A DNA stretch of 64,000 nt from Mediterranea massiliensis. GTDB taxonomy: Bacteria; Bacteroidota; Bacteroidia; Bacteroidales; Bacteroidaceae. Below are positions 53,486 through 63,568 of the stretch, piece after piece; within the stretch, counting starts at the first letter, position 1, and every line of letters starts with the position of its first letter. The notes beneath the pieces were generated by a model. It saw only the letters and a list, made by a program, of their open reading frames with translations. It searched no databases and was not told the origin of the DNA. The position numbers and the translations under genes are program-made. The stretch spans positions 31,893 through 95,892 of the forward strand of contig SUYA01000009.1 of assembly GCA_015060695.1 (NCBI GenBank), in the 5' to 3' direction.

Positions 53486-56323
53486 ATGGAATACAATTTC
53501 AGGGAAATTGAAAAGAAATGGCAACAACGATGGGTGGAACAGAAAACCTATCAAGTAACTGAAGATGAGAATAAAAAGAAATTTTATGTTTTGAATATGT
53601 TCCCCTACCCCAGTGGTGCCGGACTTCATGTGGGACATCCGTTGGGATATATTGCTTCAGATATTTATGCCCGCTATAAGCGTCTGCAAGGTTTTAATGT
53701 ACTGAATCCTATGGGTTATGATGCTTACGGACTTCCTGCCGAACAATATGCCATTCAAACAGGTCAACACCCTGAAATAACTACTAAAGCCAATATAAAC
53801 CGTTACCGTGAACAGTTGGATAAAATAGGTTTTTGCTTCGACTGGGACAGAGAAGTACGCACTTGCGAACCGGGTTACTATCATTGGACACAATGGGCTT
53901 TCCAAAAGATGTTTGAAAGCTACTACTGCAATTTGGCACAAAAGGCACGTCCCATCAGCGAATTGGTGAAGCACTTCGAAACGAAAGGTAGCGAAGGCAT
54001 TGATGCAGCTTGCAACGAAGAAATGACTTTCACCGCTGAAGAGTGGAATGCCAAGAGCGAGAAAGAGCAACAGGAGTTGTTGATGAACTATCGCATTGCT
54101 TACTTGGGCGAAACCATGGTAAACTGGTGTCCGGCATTGGGTACCGTACTTGCCAACGACGAGGTAGTGGATGGTGTGAGCGAACGTGGCGGACACCCCG
54201 TAGTGCAAAAGAAGATGCGCCAATGGTGCTTGCGCGTTTCGGCTTACGCTCAACGCTTGCTCGACGGATTGGACAACATTGATTGGACAGAATCGTTGAA
54301 GGAGACTCAAAAGAACTGGATTGGTCGCTCGGAAGGTGCCGAAGTGCAATTCAAGGTGAAAGATAGCGACCTGGAATTTACCATCTTTACCACACGTGCC
54401 GACACCATGTTTGGTGTAACCTTCATGGTATTGGCTCCTGAAAGCGAACTGGTAGCTCAACTCACTACTGCCGAACAAAAAGCAGAGGTGGAAGCCTACT
54501 TGGATAGAACCAAGAAGCGCACCGAACGCGAACGCATCAGCGACCGCAAGGTGACAGGTGTGTTCAGTGGTTCGTATGCCATCAACCCATTCACCGGCGA
54601 AGCAGTGCCCATCTGGATTAGCGACTATGTATTGGCCGGATATGGTACAGGTGCCATCATGGCCGTTCCTGCTCACGATAGTCGTGACTATGCTTTTGCC
54701 AAGCACTTCGGACTGGAGATTCGTCCGTTGGTAGAGGGTTGCGACGTGAGTGAAGAGAGCTTCGATGCCAAGGAAGGCATTGTGTGCAACTCGCCTAAAG
54801 AGGGTGCCGAACCTTATTGCGACCTTTCACTGAATGGTTTGAGTATCAAAGAGGCTATTGCCGCTACCAAACTATACGTCAGAGAACATAACCTGGGACG
54901 TGTGAAGGTGAACTACCGCTTGCGCGATGCCATCTTCAGCCGTCAACGCTATTGGGGCGAACCATTCCCCGTTTACTACAAGGATGGTATGCCGTATATG
55001 ATTCCTGCCGAATGTTTGCCACTCGAATTGCCCGAAGTGAGCAAATTCCTCCCAACAGAATCGGGAGAACCACCGTTGGGCAACGCCACTTGCTGGGCAT
55101 GGGACACCGTGAACAATTGCGTGGTAGATAACGACAAGATTGATAACCAGACTATCTTCCCATTGGAGTTGAACACCATGCCGGGCTTTGCAGGCTCAAG
55201 CGCATACTACTTGCGTTACATGGATCCTAACAATACCGAAGCATTGGTTTCAGAAAAGGCAGATAACTACTGGCAAAACGTTGACCTCTACGTAGGTGGT
55301 ACCGAACATGCTACCGGTCACCTTATCTATTCGCGCTTCTGGAACAAATTCCTGTTCGACCTTGGCGTGAGCGTGAAGGAAGAGCCGTTCCAAAAACTGG
55401 TGAACCAAGGTATGATTCAAGGCCGAAGCAACTTTGTATATCGCATCAAGGATACCAATACATTTGTATCACTGAACTTGAAAGATCAATACGACACTAC
55501 ACCACTGCACGTGGATGTAAATATCGTATCGAACGATGTGCTCGATGTAGAAGCATTCAAAGCCTGGCGCCCTGAATACAACAATGCCGAGTTCATCCTC
55601 GAAGATGGCAAGTACATTTGCGGATGGGCGGTAGAAAAGATGTCGAAGTCAATGTTCAACGTGGTAAATCCCGATATGATTGTTGAAAAGTATGGTGCCG
55701 ATACCTTGCGCATGTACGAAATGTTCCTCGGCCCGGTAGAACAATCCAAACCATGGGATACAAACGGTATTGATGGTGTACACCGCTTCCTGAAGAAATT
55801 CTGGAGCCTCTTCTACGACCGCAACGGACAATACTTAGTGAACGACGATACGGCTACCAAAGAAGAGCTGAAATCATTGCACAAGCTTATCAAGAAAGTA
55901 AGTGGTGATATCGAAACCTTCTCATACAACACTTCTATCTCGGCCTTCATGATTTGTGTAAACGAACTTTTCACCTTGAAGTGCAGCAAGAAAGAGATTT
56001 TGAAAGAGCTCATCATCACCCTGGCACCTTTTGCACCTCACGTTTGCGAAGAGTTGTGGGAAACTATTGGATGCGAAGGAAGTGTTTGCGATGCACAATG
56101 GCCTGAATACAACGAAGCCTACTTGGTAGAAGATTCAGTAAACTACACCATCTCATTCAATGGTAAGGCTCGTTTCAACATGGAATTCCCGGCCGATGCC
56201 GATGCAAAGAGCATCGAAGCAGCTGCTTTGGCCGATGAACGTTCATTGAAATGGATGGAAGGCAAGAGCATTGTGAAGGTAATTGTAGTGCCGAAGAAAA
56301 TTGTGAATATTGTTATCAAGTAA
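53486..56323 (+). CDS. leuS: Leucyl-tRNA synthetase
   Basis: 945 aa; [30 protein letters not shown]. Confidence 0.97.
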   Translation: MEYNFREIEKKWQQRWVEQKTYQVTEDENKKKFYVLNMFPYPSGAGLHVGHPLGYIASDIYARYKRLQGFNVLNPMGYDAYGLPAEQYAIQTGQHPEITTKANINRYREQLDKIGFCFDWDREVRTCEPGYYHWTQWAFQKMFESYYCNLAQKARPISELVKHFETKGSEGIDAACNEEMTFTAEEWNAKSEKEQQELLMNYRIAYLGETMVNWCPALGTVLANDEVVDGVSERGGHPVVQKKMRQWCLRVSAYAQRLLDGLDNIDWTESLKETQKNWIGRSEGAEVQFKVKDSDLEFTIFTTRADTMFGVTFMVLAPESELVAQLTTAEQKAEVEAYLDRTKKRTERERISDRKVTGVFSGSYAINPFTGEAVPIWISDYVLAGYGTGAIMAVPAHDSRDYAFAKHFGLEIRPLVEGCDVSEESFDAKEGIVCNSPKEGAEPYCDLSLNGLSIKEAIAATKLYVREHNLGRVKVNYRLRDAIFSRQRYWGEPFPVYYKDGMPYMIPAECLPLELPEVSKFLPTESGEPPLGNATCWAWDTVNNCVVDNDKIDNQTIFPLELNTMPGFAGSSAYYLRYMDPNNTEALVSEKADNYWQNVDLYVGGTEHATGHLIYSRFWNKFLFDLGVSVKEEPFQKLVNQGMIQGRSNFVYRIKDTNTFVSLNLKDQYDTTPLHVDVNIVSNDVLDVEAFKAWRPEYNNAEFILEDGKYICGWAVEKMSKSMFNVVNPDMIVEKYGADTLRMYEMFLGPVEQSKPWDTNGIDGVHRFLKKFWSLFYDRNGQYLVNDDTATKEELKSLHKLIKKVSGDIETFSYNTSISAFMICVNELFTLKCSKKEILKELIITLAPFAPHVCEELWETIGCEGSVCDAQWPEYNEAYLVEDSVNYTISFNGKARFNMEFPADADAKSIEAAALADERSLKWMEGKSIVKVIVVPKKIVNIVIK

Positions 56324-56331
56324 TTGTCAAT

Positions 56332-57261
56332 ATGCAACTCAACCTAACCAAAGAAAAGCTGATACTTGAAATCAGAGATTACATTTTTATCAGCATTGGA
56401 GTATTAATTTATGCCGGAGCATGGGTAGCTTTCTTGCTTCCCTATGAAATTACTACCGGTGGTACTACCGGTCTCAGTGCCATTGTATATTATGCTACGG
56501 GATTTCCGGTACAATACACCTATTTTATAATCAACTTATTCCTAATATTGGTTGCCTTCAAGGTATTAGGAGGTAAATTTACCATAAAGACAACTTTTGC
56601 CATATTCTTGTTGACAGGTGCTTTGGAATTCTTCCAATGGGCAGCAAAAGACGATGTAACCGGTAAACTACCTCAGATATTAGGTCCGGGACAAGACTTT
56701 ATGGCTTGTCTGATTGGAGCAGCCATGTGTGGTATAGGATTAGGTATAGTATTCAATAACAATGGAAGCACCGGTGGTACTGATATAGTAGCTGCAGTAA
56801 TCAATAAATATAAAGACATGTCTTTAGGACGATTGGTTATGTTGAGCGATATAGTAATTATCAGTTCTTGTTACTTTGTATTTCACGATTGGCGTCGCGT
56901 TATATTTGGCTTTGTTACACTTTTCATTGTAGGATATGCATTAGATTATGTGGTAAATAAAGCACGTTCTTCTGTTCAATTCCTTATATTTTCAAAGAAA
57001 TATGATGAAATAGCCGACCGTATCATTAAGGAAACACACCGTGGTGTAACTGTTTTAGATGGTACCGGATGGTATAGCAAGAATAATGTAAAGGTACTGG
57101 TTGTATTGGCTTATAAACGACAATCGAAACAAATATTCCAATTAGTAAAGGATACAGACCCCAGTGCATTCATATCACAAAGTTCGGTTATCGGTGTATA
57201 TGGTGAAGGATTTGACAGACTGAAAATAAAATCTAAATCAGAAAAGAAGAAGAATGAATAA
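56332..57261 (+). CDS. YitT family membrane protein (DUF2179 C-terminus)
   Basis: Polytopic; [49 protein letters not shown]. Confidence 0.88.
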   Translation: MQLNLTKEKLILEIRDYIFISIGVLIYAGAWVAFLLPYEITTGGTTGLSAIVYYATGFPVQYTYFIINLFLILVAFKVLGGKFTIKTTFAIFLLTGALEFFQWAAKDDVTGKLPQILGPGQDFMACLIGAAMCGIGLGIVFNNNGSTGGTDIVAAVINKYKDMSLGRLVMLSDIVIISSCYFVFHDWRRVIFGFVTLFIVGYALDYVVNKARSSVQFLIFSKKYDEIADRIIKETHRGVTVLDGTGWYSKNNVKVLVVLAYKRQSKQIFQLVKDTDPSAFISQSSVIGVYGEGFDRLKIKSKSEKKKNE

Positions 57262-57835
57262 GAAGTTTGTATTTGCCACTAACAATGTTCACAAGCTGAA
57301 GGAGGTAAAAGCCATGTTAGGTGATAAGATAGAACTGCTCAGCTTGAAAGAAATAGGTTGTTATGACGAGATTCCTGAAACGGCCGATACATTGGAAGGA
57401 AATGCACTACAGAAAGTACACTACATCTATGAGCGATATGGAGTAGATTGCTTTGCCGATGACACAGGACTGGAAGTAGAGGCTCTGAATGGTGCTCCGG
57501 GAGTTTATTCGGCCCGCTATGCCGGAGGTGAAGGACACGATTCGGAAGCCAATATGCGTAAACTATTAAAGGAATTGGAAGGGGTAGAAAACAGGAAAGC
57601 ACAATTCCGAACGGCTTTTGCGGTAATCATCAATGGCAAGGAACACCTGTTCGAAGGTATTGTGACAGGAAAAATCATCAGAACACGCAAAGGAAACGCC
57701 GGATTTGGTTACGACCCTATCTTTGTACCCGAAGGATATACTGAGACATTTGCTGAATTGGGCGATGAGGTAAAGAATAAAATCAGTCATCGGGCCATAG
57801 CTACTCAAAAGCTTTGCCGATTTTTATTAAAATAG
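57254..57835 (+). CDS. rdgB: Non-canonical purine NTP pyrophosphatase (RdgB/HAM1)
   Basis: [44 protein letters not shown]. Confidence 0.94.
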   Translation: MNKKFVFATNNVHKLKEVKAMLGDKIELLSLKEIGCYDEIPETADTLEGNALQKVHYIYERYGVDCFADDTGLEVEALNGAPGVYSARYAGGEGHDSEANMRKLLKELEGVENRKAQFRTAFAVIINGKEHLFEGIVTGKIIRTRKGNAGFGYDPIFVPEGYTETFAELGDEVKNKISHRAIATQKLCRFLLK

Positions 57836-57855
57836 AATATTTAATCATATAGAAG

Positions 57856-57900
57856 AATTCCCCTACTTGAAAGTTTTATTTTTCAGGCAGGGGAATTTTT
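57856..57900 (+). terminator. Terminator after rdgB
   Basis: attcccctacttgaaa...tttcaggcaggggaat followed by ttttt. Confidence 0.8.
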
Positions 57901-58010
57901 CTATAAGGATGATTGCAGTTATAAGTTGAATCTATTGATGATTGTATTCCTATCTTATGCTTTCTTTTATAAAACGGAAACTATCTCTACGATTAACATA
58001 TCAATATTAT

Positions 58011-58361
58011 CTATAACAATTGAAAAATGTCAGTTTTATCAATCCGAATATATTCAGATCCTATAGGTGCTGTAAGATAGGGAATAATAGTTTTATCATA
58101 ATTGGCAATAGTATTTACGTCAAATATTTGAATATTATTAACATCGTCAATATAATCTTGATTTTCTGTACCAGAAAAGAAACGCCAACCACTATCATTA
58201 CTATCATCAGGCATTTCTTTGTACATGTATCCAACTTTTAAACCCTCTATTGTTATTTTGTTTGTTGCAAAACAATAACCCATATTGGGAGCAAGTTGTT
58301 GCAAATTATCTGAGTTTAATCTGAATTGATTTAATTCTTTATTTATTCCATTTTTCTTCAT
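58011..58361 (-). CDS. DUF2185 (Imm33-like) immunity protein
   Basis: MGYCFATNKITIEGLKVGYMYKEMPDDSNDSGWRFFSGTENQDYIDDVNNIQIFDVNTIANYDKTIIPYL; ATG at 58361 overlaps the 3' end of the toxin reading frame. Confidence 0.75.
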   Translation of the reverse strand: MKKNGINKELNQFRLNSDNLQQLAPNMGYCFATNKITIEGLKVGYMYKEMPDDSNDSGWRFFSGTENQDYIDDVNNIQIFDVNTIANYDKTIIPYLTAPIGSEYIRIDKTDIFQLL

Positions 58362-59020
58362 ATTTATGAGATGCATTAGACTTTTTGTCTTCAATTTGAT
58401 ATATATTAGGATTATTTTGATCTTCAATCACTTCTTTTCTTGTTTTATTCTGATTAGAAGTTTCTTTTTTATATTTCCCCCATTCTTTTCCTGTTTTATG
58501 ACCAAAAACTTCTTGGCCCTTTTCTATTGGTAAATTAGTATTCGGATCAAAAACAATCCTTCATTTGTTTTTGGAGCAACTTCTTTAATAGCTTCTTTAG
58601 TTCCTTTACGTAATTTTACACGATTTTTCATCACATTATTAGTTGTGGCTTTTGCAGCATCAACTACATCATCGGCATATTTAAGTTTGGTAACTCCTGC
58701 TGGTACAAAAGGAACTGCCATTGCCAAAGCATCTGCACCGGCATCTTCCCAATGGCTTTGAGCTTGTTCATGATTTCCTATGATATGATTATGAACCGCA
58801 GCTACTACATCATAAAGAATATTAGCTAAATCCAAAACAGTATCCAAAATCTTACCATCACGGTCTATGCGAATTATAGGATTGTTTCCACAATAATTAT
58901 ACGGTGCATTTAAATAATCCTTCTCCGCTAACGGGTCAACTGTAGTGAATCTTCCCAACACTGCATCATAATGCCTTGCTCCGTAGTCATACCAGTTCAA
59001 GCCTTTCTTGGTGTCGAGTT
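58339..59020 (-). pseudogene. Displaced Rhs tip with a frameshifted HNH/Endo VII-superfamily (GH-E/GHH-like) toxin
   Basis: ORF 58524-59000 (RHS core [48 protein letters not shown]...) ends at a premature stop; next frame continues [70 protein letters not shown] to a stop at 58339. Confidence 0.75.
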
Positions 59021-59065
59021 ATTGCCGTTATCATAGAACACATTCCCACATAAAAAATGTAGTGT

Positions 59066-59142
59066 GGCAAAGATAGTGCAAGGTGAGAGGAGAACAAAAT
59101 AAATTCATTTATTTTTTATCCCGAACCGCAGCCTATTTTATC
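59066..59142 (-). promoter_or_regulatory. MITE-like promoter element, Rhs copy 1
   Basis: Minus strand TTTG (59095-59098) - 19 nt - TATCTTTG (59068-59075); about 77 nt with 2 differences from 60775-60851. Confidence 0.75.
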
Positions 59143-59189
59143 TAAAGATAGTGCAAGGTGAGGGAAATAACTAAAATCTGACATAACAG

Positions 59190-59220
59190 AAAACTCCTTG
59201 ACATTTTGCCAAGGAGTTTC
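59190..59220 (-). terminator. Terminator of the third Rhs toxin/immunity cassette
   Basis: aaactccttg-acattttgc-caaggagttt; minus strand continues ttttctg. Confidence 0.75.
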
Positions 59221-59256
59221 TTCTATAAGGATAATTATATTTAAAAGCTGAATCTA

Positions 59257-59649
59257 CTATTGTAAAATATTTATTATTGCTATATCAGAAATACTTAATT
59301 CTTCGACAAGAGATTGTATTTTTTTATAGCTTAAAGGACCATAAACTATATTATTATTCTTTATAATAAGCCAATAGAATATAGAATCATTTCCATAATT
59401 ATAGTCTTTTGAATATGCATCTCTAGGTAATTTAGGACGTTGCTTTGCAATGATATATTTATCATTATATGAATATGACAAAATGGTTGGGGGTATTTCT
59501 CCCTTGGAAGATTTATGAAAAATTTCTTTCAAATCTCCACCTTCATCTCTATAAACATATCCCTTGCCCAAATTACGAAAACAATCATTTGTACAAGAAT
59601 ATAATGATGTGCATATAAGAAACAAAAAACATCTTATTATTTTACCCAT
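59257..59649 (-). CDS. Small lipoprotein, candidate immunity protein
   Basis: MGKIIRCFLFLICTSLYSCTND lipobox; immediately downstream of and overlapping the Rhs-tip toxin. Confidence 0.6.
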   Translation of the reverse strand: MGKIIRCFLFLICTSLYSCTNDCFRNLGKGYVYRDEGGDLKEIFHKSSKGEIPPTILSYSYNDKYIIAKQRPKLPRDAYSKDYNYGNDSIFYWLIIKNNNIVYGPLSYKKIQSLVEELSISDIAIINILQ

Positions 59650-60780
59650 GGCAATATCGGTTCAATTTTTTTACTTCCATATATATTAATTTCATAACCA
59701 ATCCCTTTTCCTGCATATAATCGACCTATTAATGTTTCTATATTTCGCCCCCAATTTAAGGGGTTATACCAACTATGCATTTCAAAATCATAATTATCAG
59801 AATAAGCTCTAACTTGATGATTAGGATAACGCTTTAAAGTAATTTGACCATATACCAATCCATCATTGATTGATGATGAATGTAATAATAGATTAAAGTG
59901 ATCTTGAACGCCTACATAATTTTCTCCTAATGAAAGGATTCCATCTAAATTGATATTTATTAAATCTACAAACAATGGTTGCCCTTTCCCATTTCTATAC
60001 CAATCATTAGCTTCTTTAAGAGTAAGTTTACCATCCCAGTCTGGTCCATCTTTCAAAGACTCATACGATTTCTTGAATTTCTGTTTAGCACGGCTATTTA
60101 CAAAAGCATCTGTACCTTTATCCTTTTCTATGGCTTCGGAGTGAGACATACCTTGTTTAAAATCATTCTTATTCATTATAATTGCTTTGCCTTGTAATCC
60201 TTCATCGTCGGTTCCTAAAAGATTTCCTTCTTCGTCATAAATAGGACTAGCCAGCATGCCTGTAGGATCTATTCTAATCACCGGATTGTTTCCACAATAA
60301 TTATACGGTGCATTTAAATAATCCTTCTCCGCTAACGGGTCAACTGTAGTGAATCTTCCCAACACTGCATCATAATACCTTGCTCCGTAGTCATACCAAT
60401 TCAAGCCCTTCTTGGTGTCGAGTTCTTTGCCGTTGTATTTGTATGGCTGCACATTGGTGCTTGTAGAGAACAGACTGCCGAACGGGTAGTAGTGATTTAC
60501 CTCTACTGCATCCCCTCCATTAGCATTAATAACCACTCGGTTATTGCCTTGATGGTCTTTCAAGTAGTAGTAATAAGTTGGTGTAGCGGTGGTTAAATCC
60601 ACATACCCCTCATCCGTCAACAACTTCTTGGGTGTAGTACCTTCATAGATCACATTTCCGCAGTAGTCCGTCGTGGTGGTGGTTCCATTAATTACATGCG
60701 TTGTTCTTAGCTTTCTGCCGTCAGCCGTGTACAGGTAAGTAATGGTACTGCCGTCACTGAACGTAACTACCGATGGCAAA
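59637..60780 (-). CDS. Displaced Rhs tip with unassigned C-terminal toxin domain
   Basis: RHS core TFSDGSTITYLYTADGRKLRTTHV...[31 protein letters not shown]; unique C-terminus MLASPIYDEEGNLLGTDDEGLQGKAIIMNKNDF...; the supplied ORF start (60806, TTG) lies inside the promoter repeat. Confidence 0.75.
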
Positions 60781-60851
60781 GATAGTGCAAGGTGAGAGGA
60801 GAACAAAATAAATTTATTTATTTTTTATCCCGAACCGCAGCCTATCTTATC
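60775..60851 (-). mobile_element. MITE-like promoter element inserted in the rhs fragment, Rhs copy 2
   Basis: RHS homology interrupted between gtaactac..ggcaaa and tttaatgaattatagctg (intact version at 62430-62455); terminal aagatag/ctatctt; minus strand TTTG-19 nt-TATCTTTG. Confidence 0.7.
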
Positions 60852-60960
60852 GAAATTTAATGAATTATAGCTGATACTTGCAATACCTTTATTGCTATCT
60901 TTTGTTAAATTACCGTTTGCATCGTAGGTATATTCATTACTTGTACTTGCTCCGTTACTA
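60852..60960 (-). pseudogene. Upstream remnant of the interrupted rhs core
   Basis: Minus-strand translation matches NGASTSNEYTYDANGNLTKDSNKGIA.ISYNSLN of the rhs copy at 61286-62836. Confidence 0.7.
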
Positions 60961-60985
60961 AATAAAACTTTGTATCATATATATA

Positions 60986-61027
60986 AAAAACGCCTTGGTT
61001 GTTTTAAATCAACCAAAGGCGTTTTTA
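60986..61027 (-). terminator. Terminator of the second Rhs cassette
   Basis: aaaaacgccttggttg-ttttaaat-caaccaaaggcgttttt. Confidence 0.8.
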
Positions 61028-61052
61028 TTGATTGCACAACGTTATAAATCTC

Positions 61053-61283
61053 TTATTTTACCCACTTAATCCATTCTTTAGGAATTCCAATAAAATGATC
61101 ATAACCACTTCTATCTTGACTAATTATAATTTTATAAAGCATATAAATAACAGTTATCATTACTAAAATAAACCATTTCCATGAAAATGTTTCATCCTTT
61201 TCATTAATTATCATTTTCTTTTTTCGTTGAATATGAGTATTCTTTGTTGTCCAATGGTTCTTTTTTCTTTTTCTTTTTGCCAT
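61053..61283 (-). CDS. Small single-TM basic protein, candidate immunity protein
   Basis: 76 aa; one TM segment WKWFILVMITVIYMLYKIIIS; directly 3' of the Rhs toxin ORF. Confidence 0.55.
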   Translation of the reverse strand: MAKRKRKKNHWTTKNTHIQRKKKMIINEKDETFSWKWFILVMITVIYMLYKIIISQDRSGYDHFIGIPKEWIKWVK

Positions 61284-61285
61284 AA

Positions 61286-62836
61286 TTAATATCCTTGTCT
61301 AAATTCTGGTAATATAAAAGAATGGGTTGATTGAACATGGAAATCCCCTCCATTAAACATAAGTTCATTCATTATTAATTCTTTTGGTGATAAACCAATT
61401 TGATTTGTAATCAAAGCCCTACGCTCATCAAATAGTTGAAGAATTTCCATTAAATTTTTTCCTTTTATATCAATTTCGCCCAAACTTTCATTAAGCCTTC
61501 TATAAGCAGCATCATAATTTGCTTGCATCACAGACAAAATCTGGTCATTAAATATAATGTCTGTTTCAACCATTATCTGTCCATCATCTGAATATCGTTT
61601 AGTACTAACAAAATTAAATGAAGGACCGTCTGGAATAGCATTCCAAGCATCTATAAGTTCAGCAAATCCAGTAGAATATAAAAGTGATTTATTATGAGAA
61701 TTTGACTGAATTTTATTTCCTCCAAAAGTTGTTACTGTAGATAAATAATTTTGTTCACCTAAAGCCATCCTTTTTCTTAACATTCCACCACGATATCTAT
61801 ACGTTGTAACAGTTTGGGTTGATTGAGGCTTAGGCAGATTAAAGAATCCATATATATTGGTCGGTCTTCCACCATTTCTTAATCCTCTTCTAATAGGTCT
61901 TTGAGTCGGTCTTCCTCTCTTTCCATCAGGGTCAATGAACATCATCGGATTATCATAACAATATCCATACGGACTCCAAATCGCCATATCCTCTGCCAGC
62001 GGGTCAACCGTAGTGAATCTTCCCAACACTGCATCATAATGCCTTGCTCCGTAGTCATACCAGTTCAAGCCCTTCTTGGTGTCTAACTCCTTGCCGTTGT
62101 ATTTGTATGGCTGAACATTGGTGCTTGTGGAGAACAGACTGCCAAACGGGTAGTAGTGATTTACCTCTACTGCATCCCCTCCATCAGCATTGATAACCAC
62201 TCGGTTATTGCCTTGATGGTCTTTCAAGTAGTAGTAATAGGTGTTGGTGGTTAAATCCACATACCCCTCATCCGTCAACAACTTCTTGGGTGTAGTACCT
62301 TCATAGATCACATTTCCGCAGTAGTCCGTTGTGGTGGTGGTTCCATTAATTACATGCGTTGTTCTTAGCTTTCTGCCGTCAGCCGTGTACAGGTAAGTAA
62401 TGGTACTGCCGTCACTAAACGTAACTACTTGGGGCAAATTTAGCGAATTATAGCTGATATTTGCAATACCTTTATTGCTATCTTTTGTTAAATTACCGTT
62501 TGCATCGTAGGTATATTCGTTACTTGTACTTGCTCCGTTGGAAAATCCGGCTGCATTCCCCGTAGCATCCTCCACTTTCGTCAGCTGATTTCCGTTCAAC
62601 GTATAAGTCAGGTTGTCAATCAATCCGTTTCCATAACGTTGCAAGGCCGTGATGTTTCCGTTCTTGTCATACCCCGTCACCTTCTCTGTGAAAGCACCCG
62701 TTCCGTGTGTAGCATCCGTCATACGGTTCACCCCGTCGTAAGCAAAGCTGTAACTGTGACTCTGATTGCCGGCCGTCCAGCTCATTGCCGTAATGTTGCC
62801 GTTGAAGCCCGTAGTGCCGTTGTTGTAGGTGCGCAC
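61286..62836 (-). CDS. RHS-repeat protein (N-terminally truncated/frameshifted) with unassigned C-terminal toxin domain
   Basis: RHS/YD repeats SFAYDGVNRMTDATHGTG..., core [57 protein letters not shown], then unique C-terminus. Confidence 0.8.
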   Translation of the reverse strand: MRTYNNGTTGFNGNITAMSWTAGNQSHSYSFAYDGVNRMTDATHGTGAFTEKVTGYDKNGNITALQRYGNGLIDNLTYTLNGNQLTKVEDATGNAAGFSNGASTSNEYTYDANGNLTKDSNKGIANISYNSLNLPQVVTFSDGSTITYLYTADGRKLRTTHVINGTTTTTDYCGNVIYEGTTPKKLLTDEGYVDLTTNTYYYYLKDHQGNNRVVINADGGDAVEVNHYYPFGSLFSTSTNVQPYKYNGKELDTKKGLNWYDYGARHYDAVLGRFTTVDPLAEDMAIWSPYGYCYDNPMMFIDPDGKRGRPTQRPIRRGLRNGGRPTNIYGFFNLPKPQSTQTVTTYRYRGGMLRKRMALGEQNYLSTVTTFGGNKIQSNSHNKSLLYSTGFAELIDAWNAIPDGPSFNFVSTKRYSDDGQIMVETDIIFNDQILSVMQANYDAAYRRLNESLGEIDIKGKNLMEILQLFDERRALITNQIGLSPKELIMNELMFNGGDFHVQSTHSFILPEFRQGY

Positions 62837-62926
62837 CCGTGTGTTTCCAATGCATCGCGGTCGGTAATCTTACTGACTCGTATGCCACCCATTCCGACCT
62901 CTTCGGCCGTGTAGTTCACGTCATCG
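62837..62926 (-). pseudogene. Further upstream RHS fragment in a shifted frame
   Basis: Minus strand reads DDVNYTAEEVGMGGIRVSKITDRDAL, then an apparent 1-nt deletion before GNTRVRTYNNG. Confidence 0.6.
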
Positions 62927-63065
62927 CCTTAGATTATTTGCAAATCACTCTACAACCATTGATGGGAAATATCGCTGGAAACATAAAAATATCGATTAAT
63001 AATATTTAAAAAGTTTGCCAGACACAATATTAGCGATATAAATCAAGAAATAAAATGAAAAAATG

Positions 63066-63103
63066 AGGCTGATGAAAATTAATTATAAAATTTTCATCAG
63101 CCT
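63066..63103 (-). terminator. Terminator of the first Rhs cassette
   Basis: aggctgatgaaaatt...aattttcatcagcct, 15-bp perfect stem. Confidence 0.8.
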
Positions 63104-63311
63104 GTTTAAAGAGATAATTAAATACTACTACCAAATGTAGTTAACAAAAAAGGACGGCTTTTATTATCACTAAATGCATCAATGTGAACTCAATATAATT
63201 TAAATTAACATATTGAATATAAGCATAATAATGGTAATTTTATTGTTTTTATATTGCCCAATTATAACATTTAAACCATTAGCGCTATATTCTCCGAGGA
63301 TAAGCAAATAG

Positions 63312-63566
63312 TTATTCTTTTTCAATTATAAAACTTATAGATTCATTTTCTAAACAGTTATAATCATCATAATGCAAATGAAATCCTGCTGAAATATTCT
63401 CTTGTGATAGTTGTAATAATTGTTTTCCTAGTGATTCTAAGCCCTCTTTATTTGCTTTAATTTTAAATATATTATCTTCAAAAGATGTCGAAATTTTGAA
63501 ATTTTTACACCAAACATAACGAAATGGTATATTAGAAACGTTTTTTATTTGATCTTCCATATTCAT
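63312..63566 (-). CDS. Candidate immunity protein
   Basis: 84 aa ORF immediately downstream of the toxin C-terminus; no recognised family. Confidence 0.5.
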   Translation of the reverse strand: MNMEDQIKNVSNIPFRYVWCKNFKISTSFEDNIFKIKANKEGLESLGKQLLQLSQENISAGFHLHYDDYNCLENESISFIIEKE

Positions 63567-63568
63567 AA

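Noticed and set aside
53657-54706. 349-aa antisense ORF in leuS
   Set aside because: Mirror frame of a conserved synthetase; composition consistent with antisense of biased codons.
60780-60806. MFSSHLALSLP as the N-terminus of the 59637-60806 ORF
   Set aside because: This start is a TTG inside the -33 box of the inserted promoter element; the peptide is the reading of promoter DNA, not a real N-terminus.
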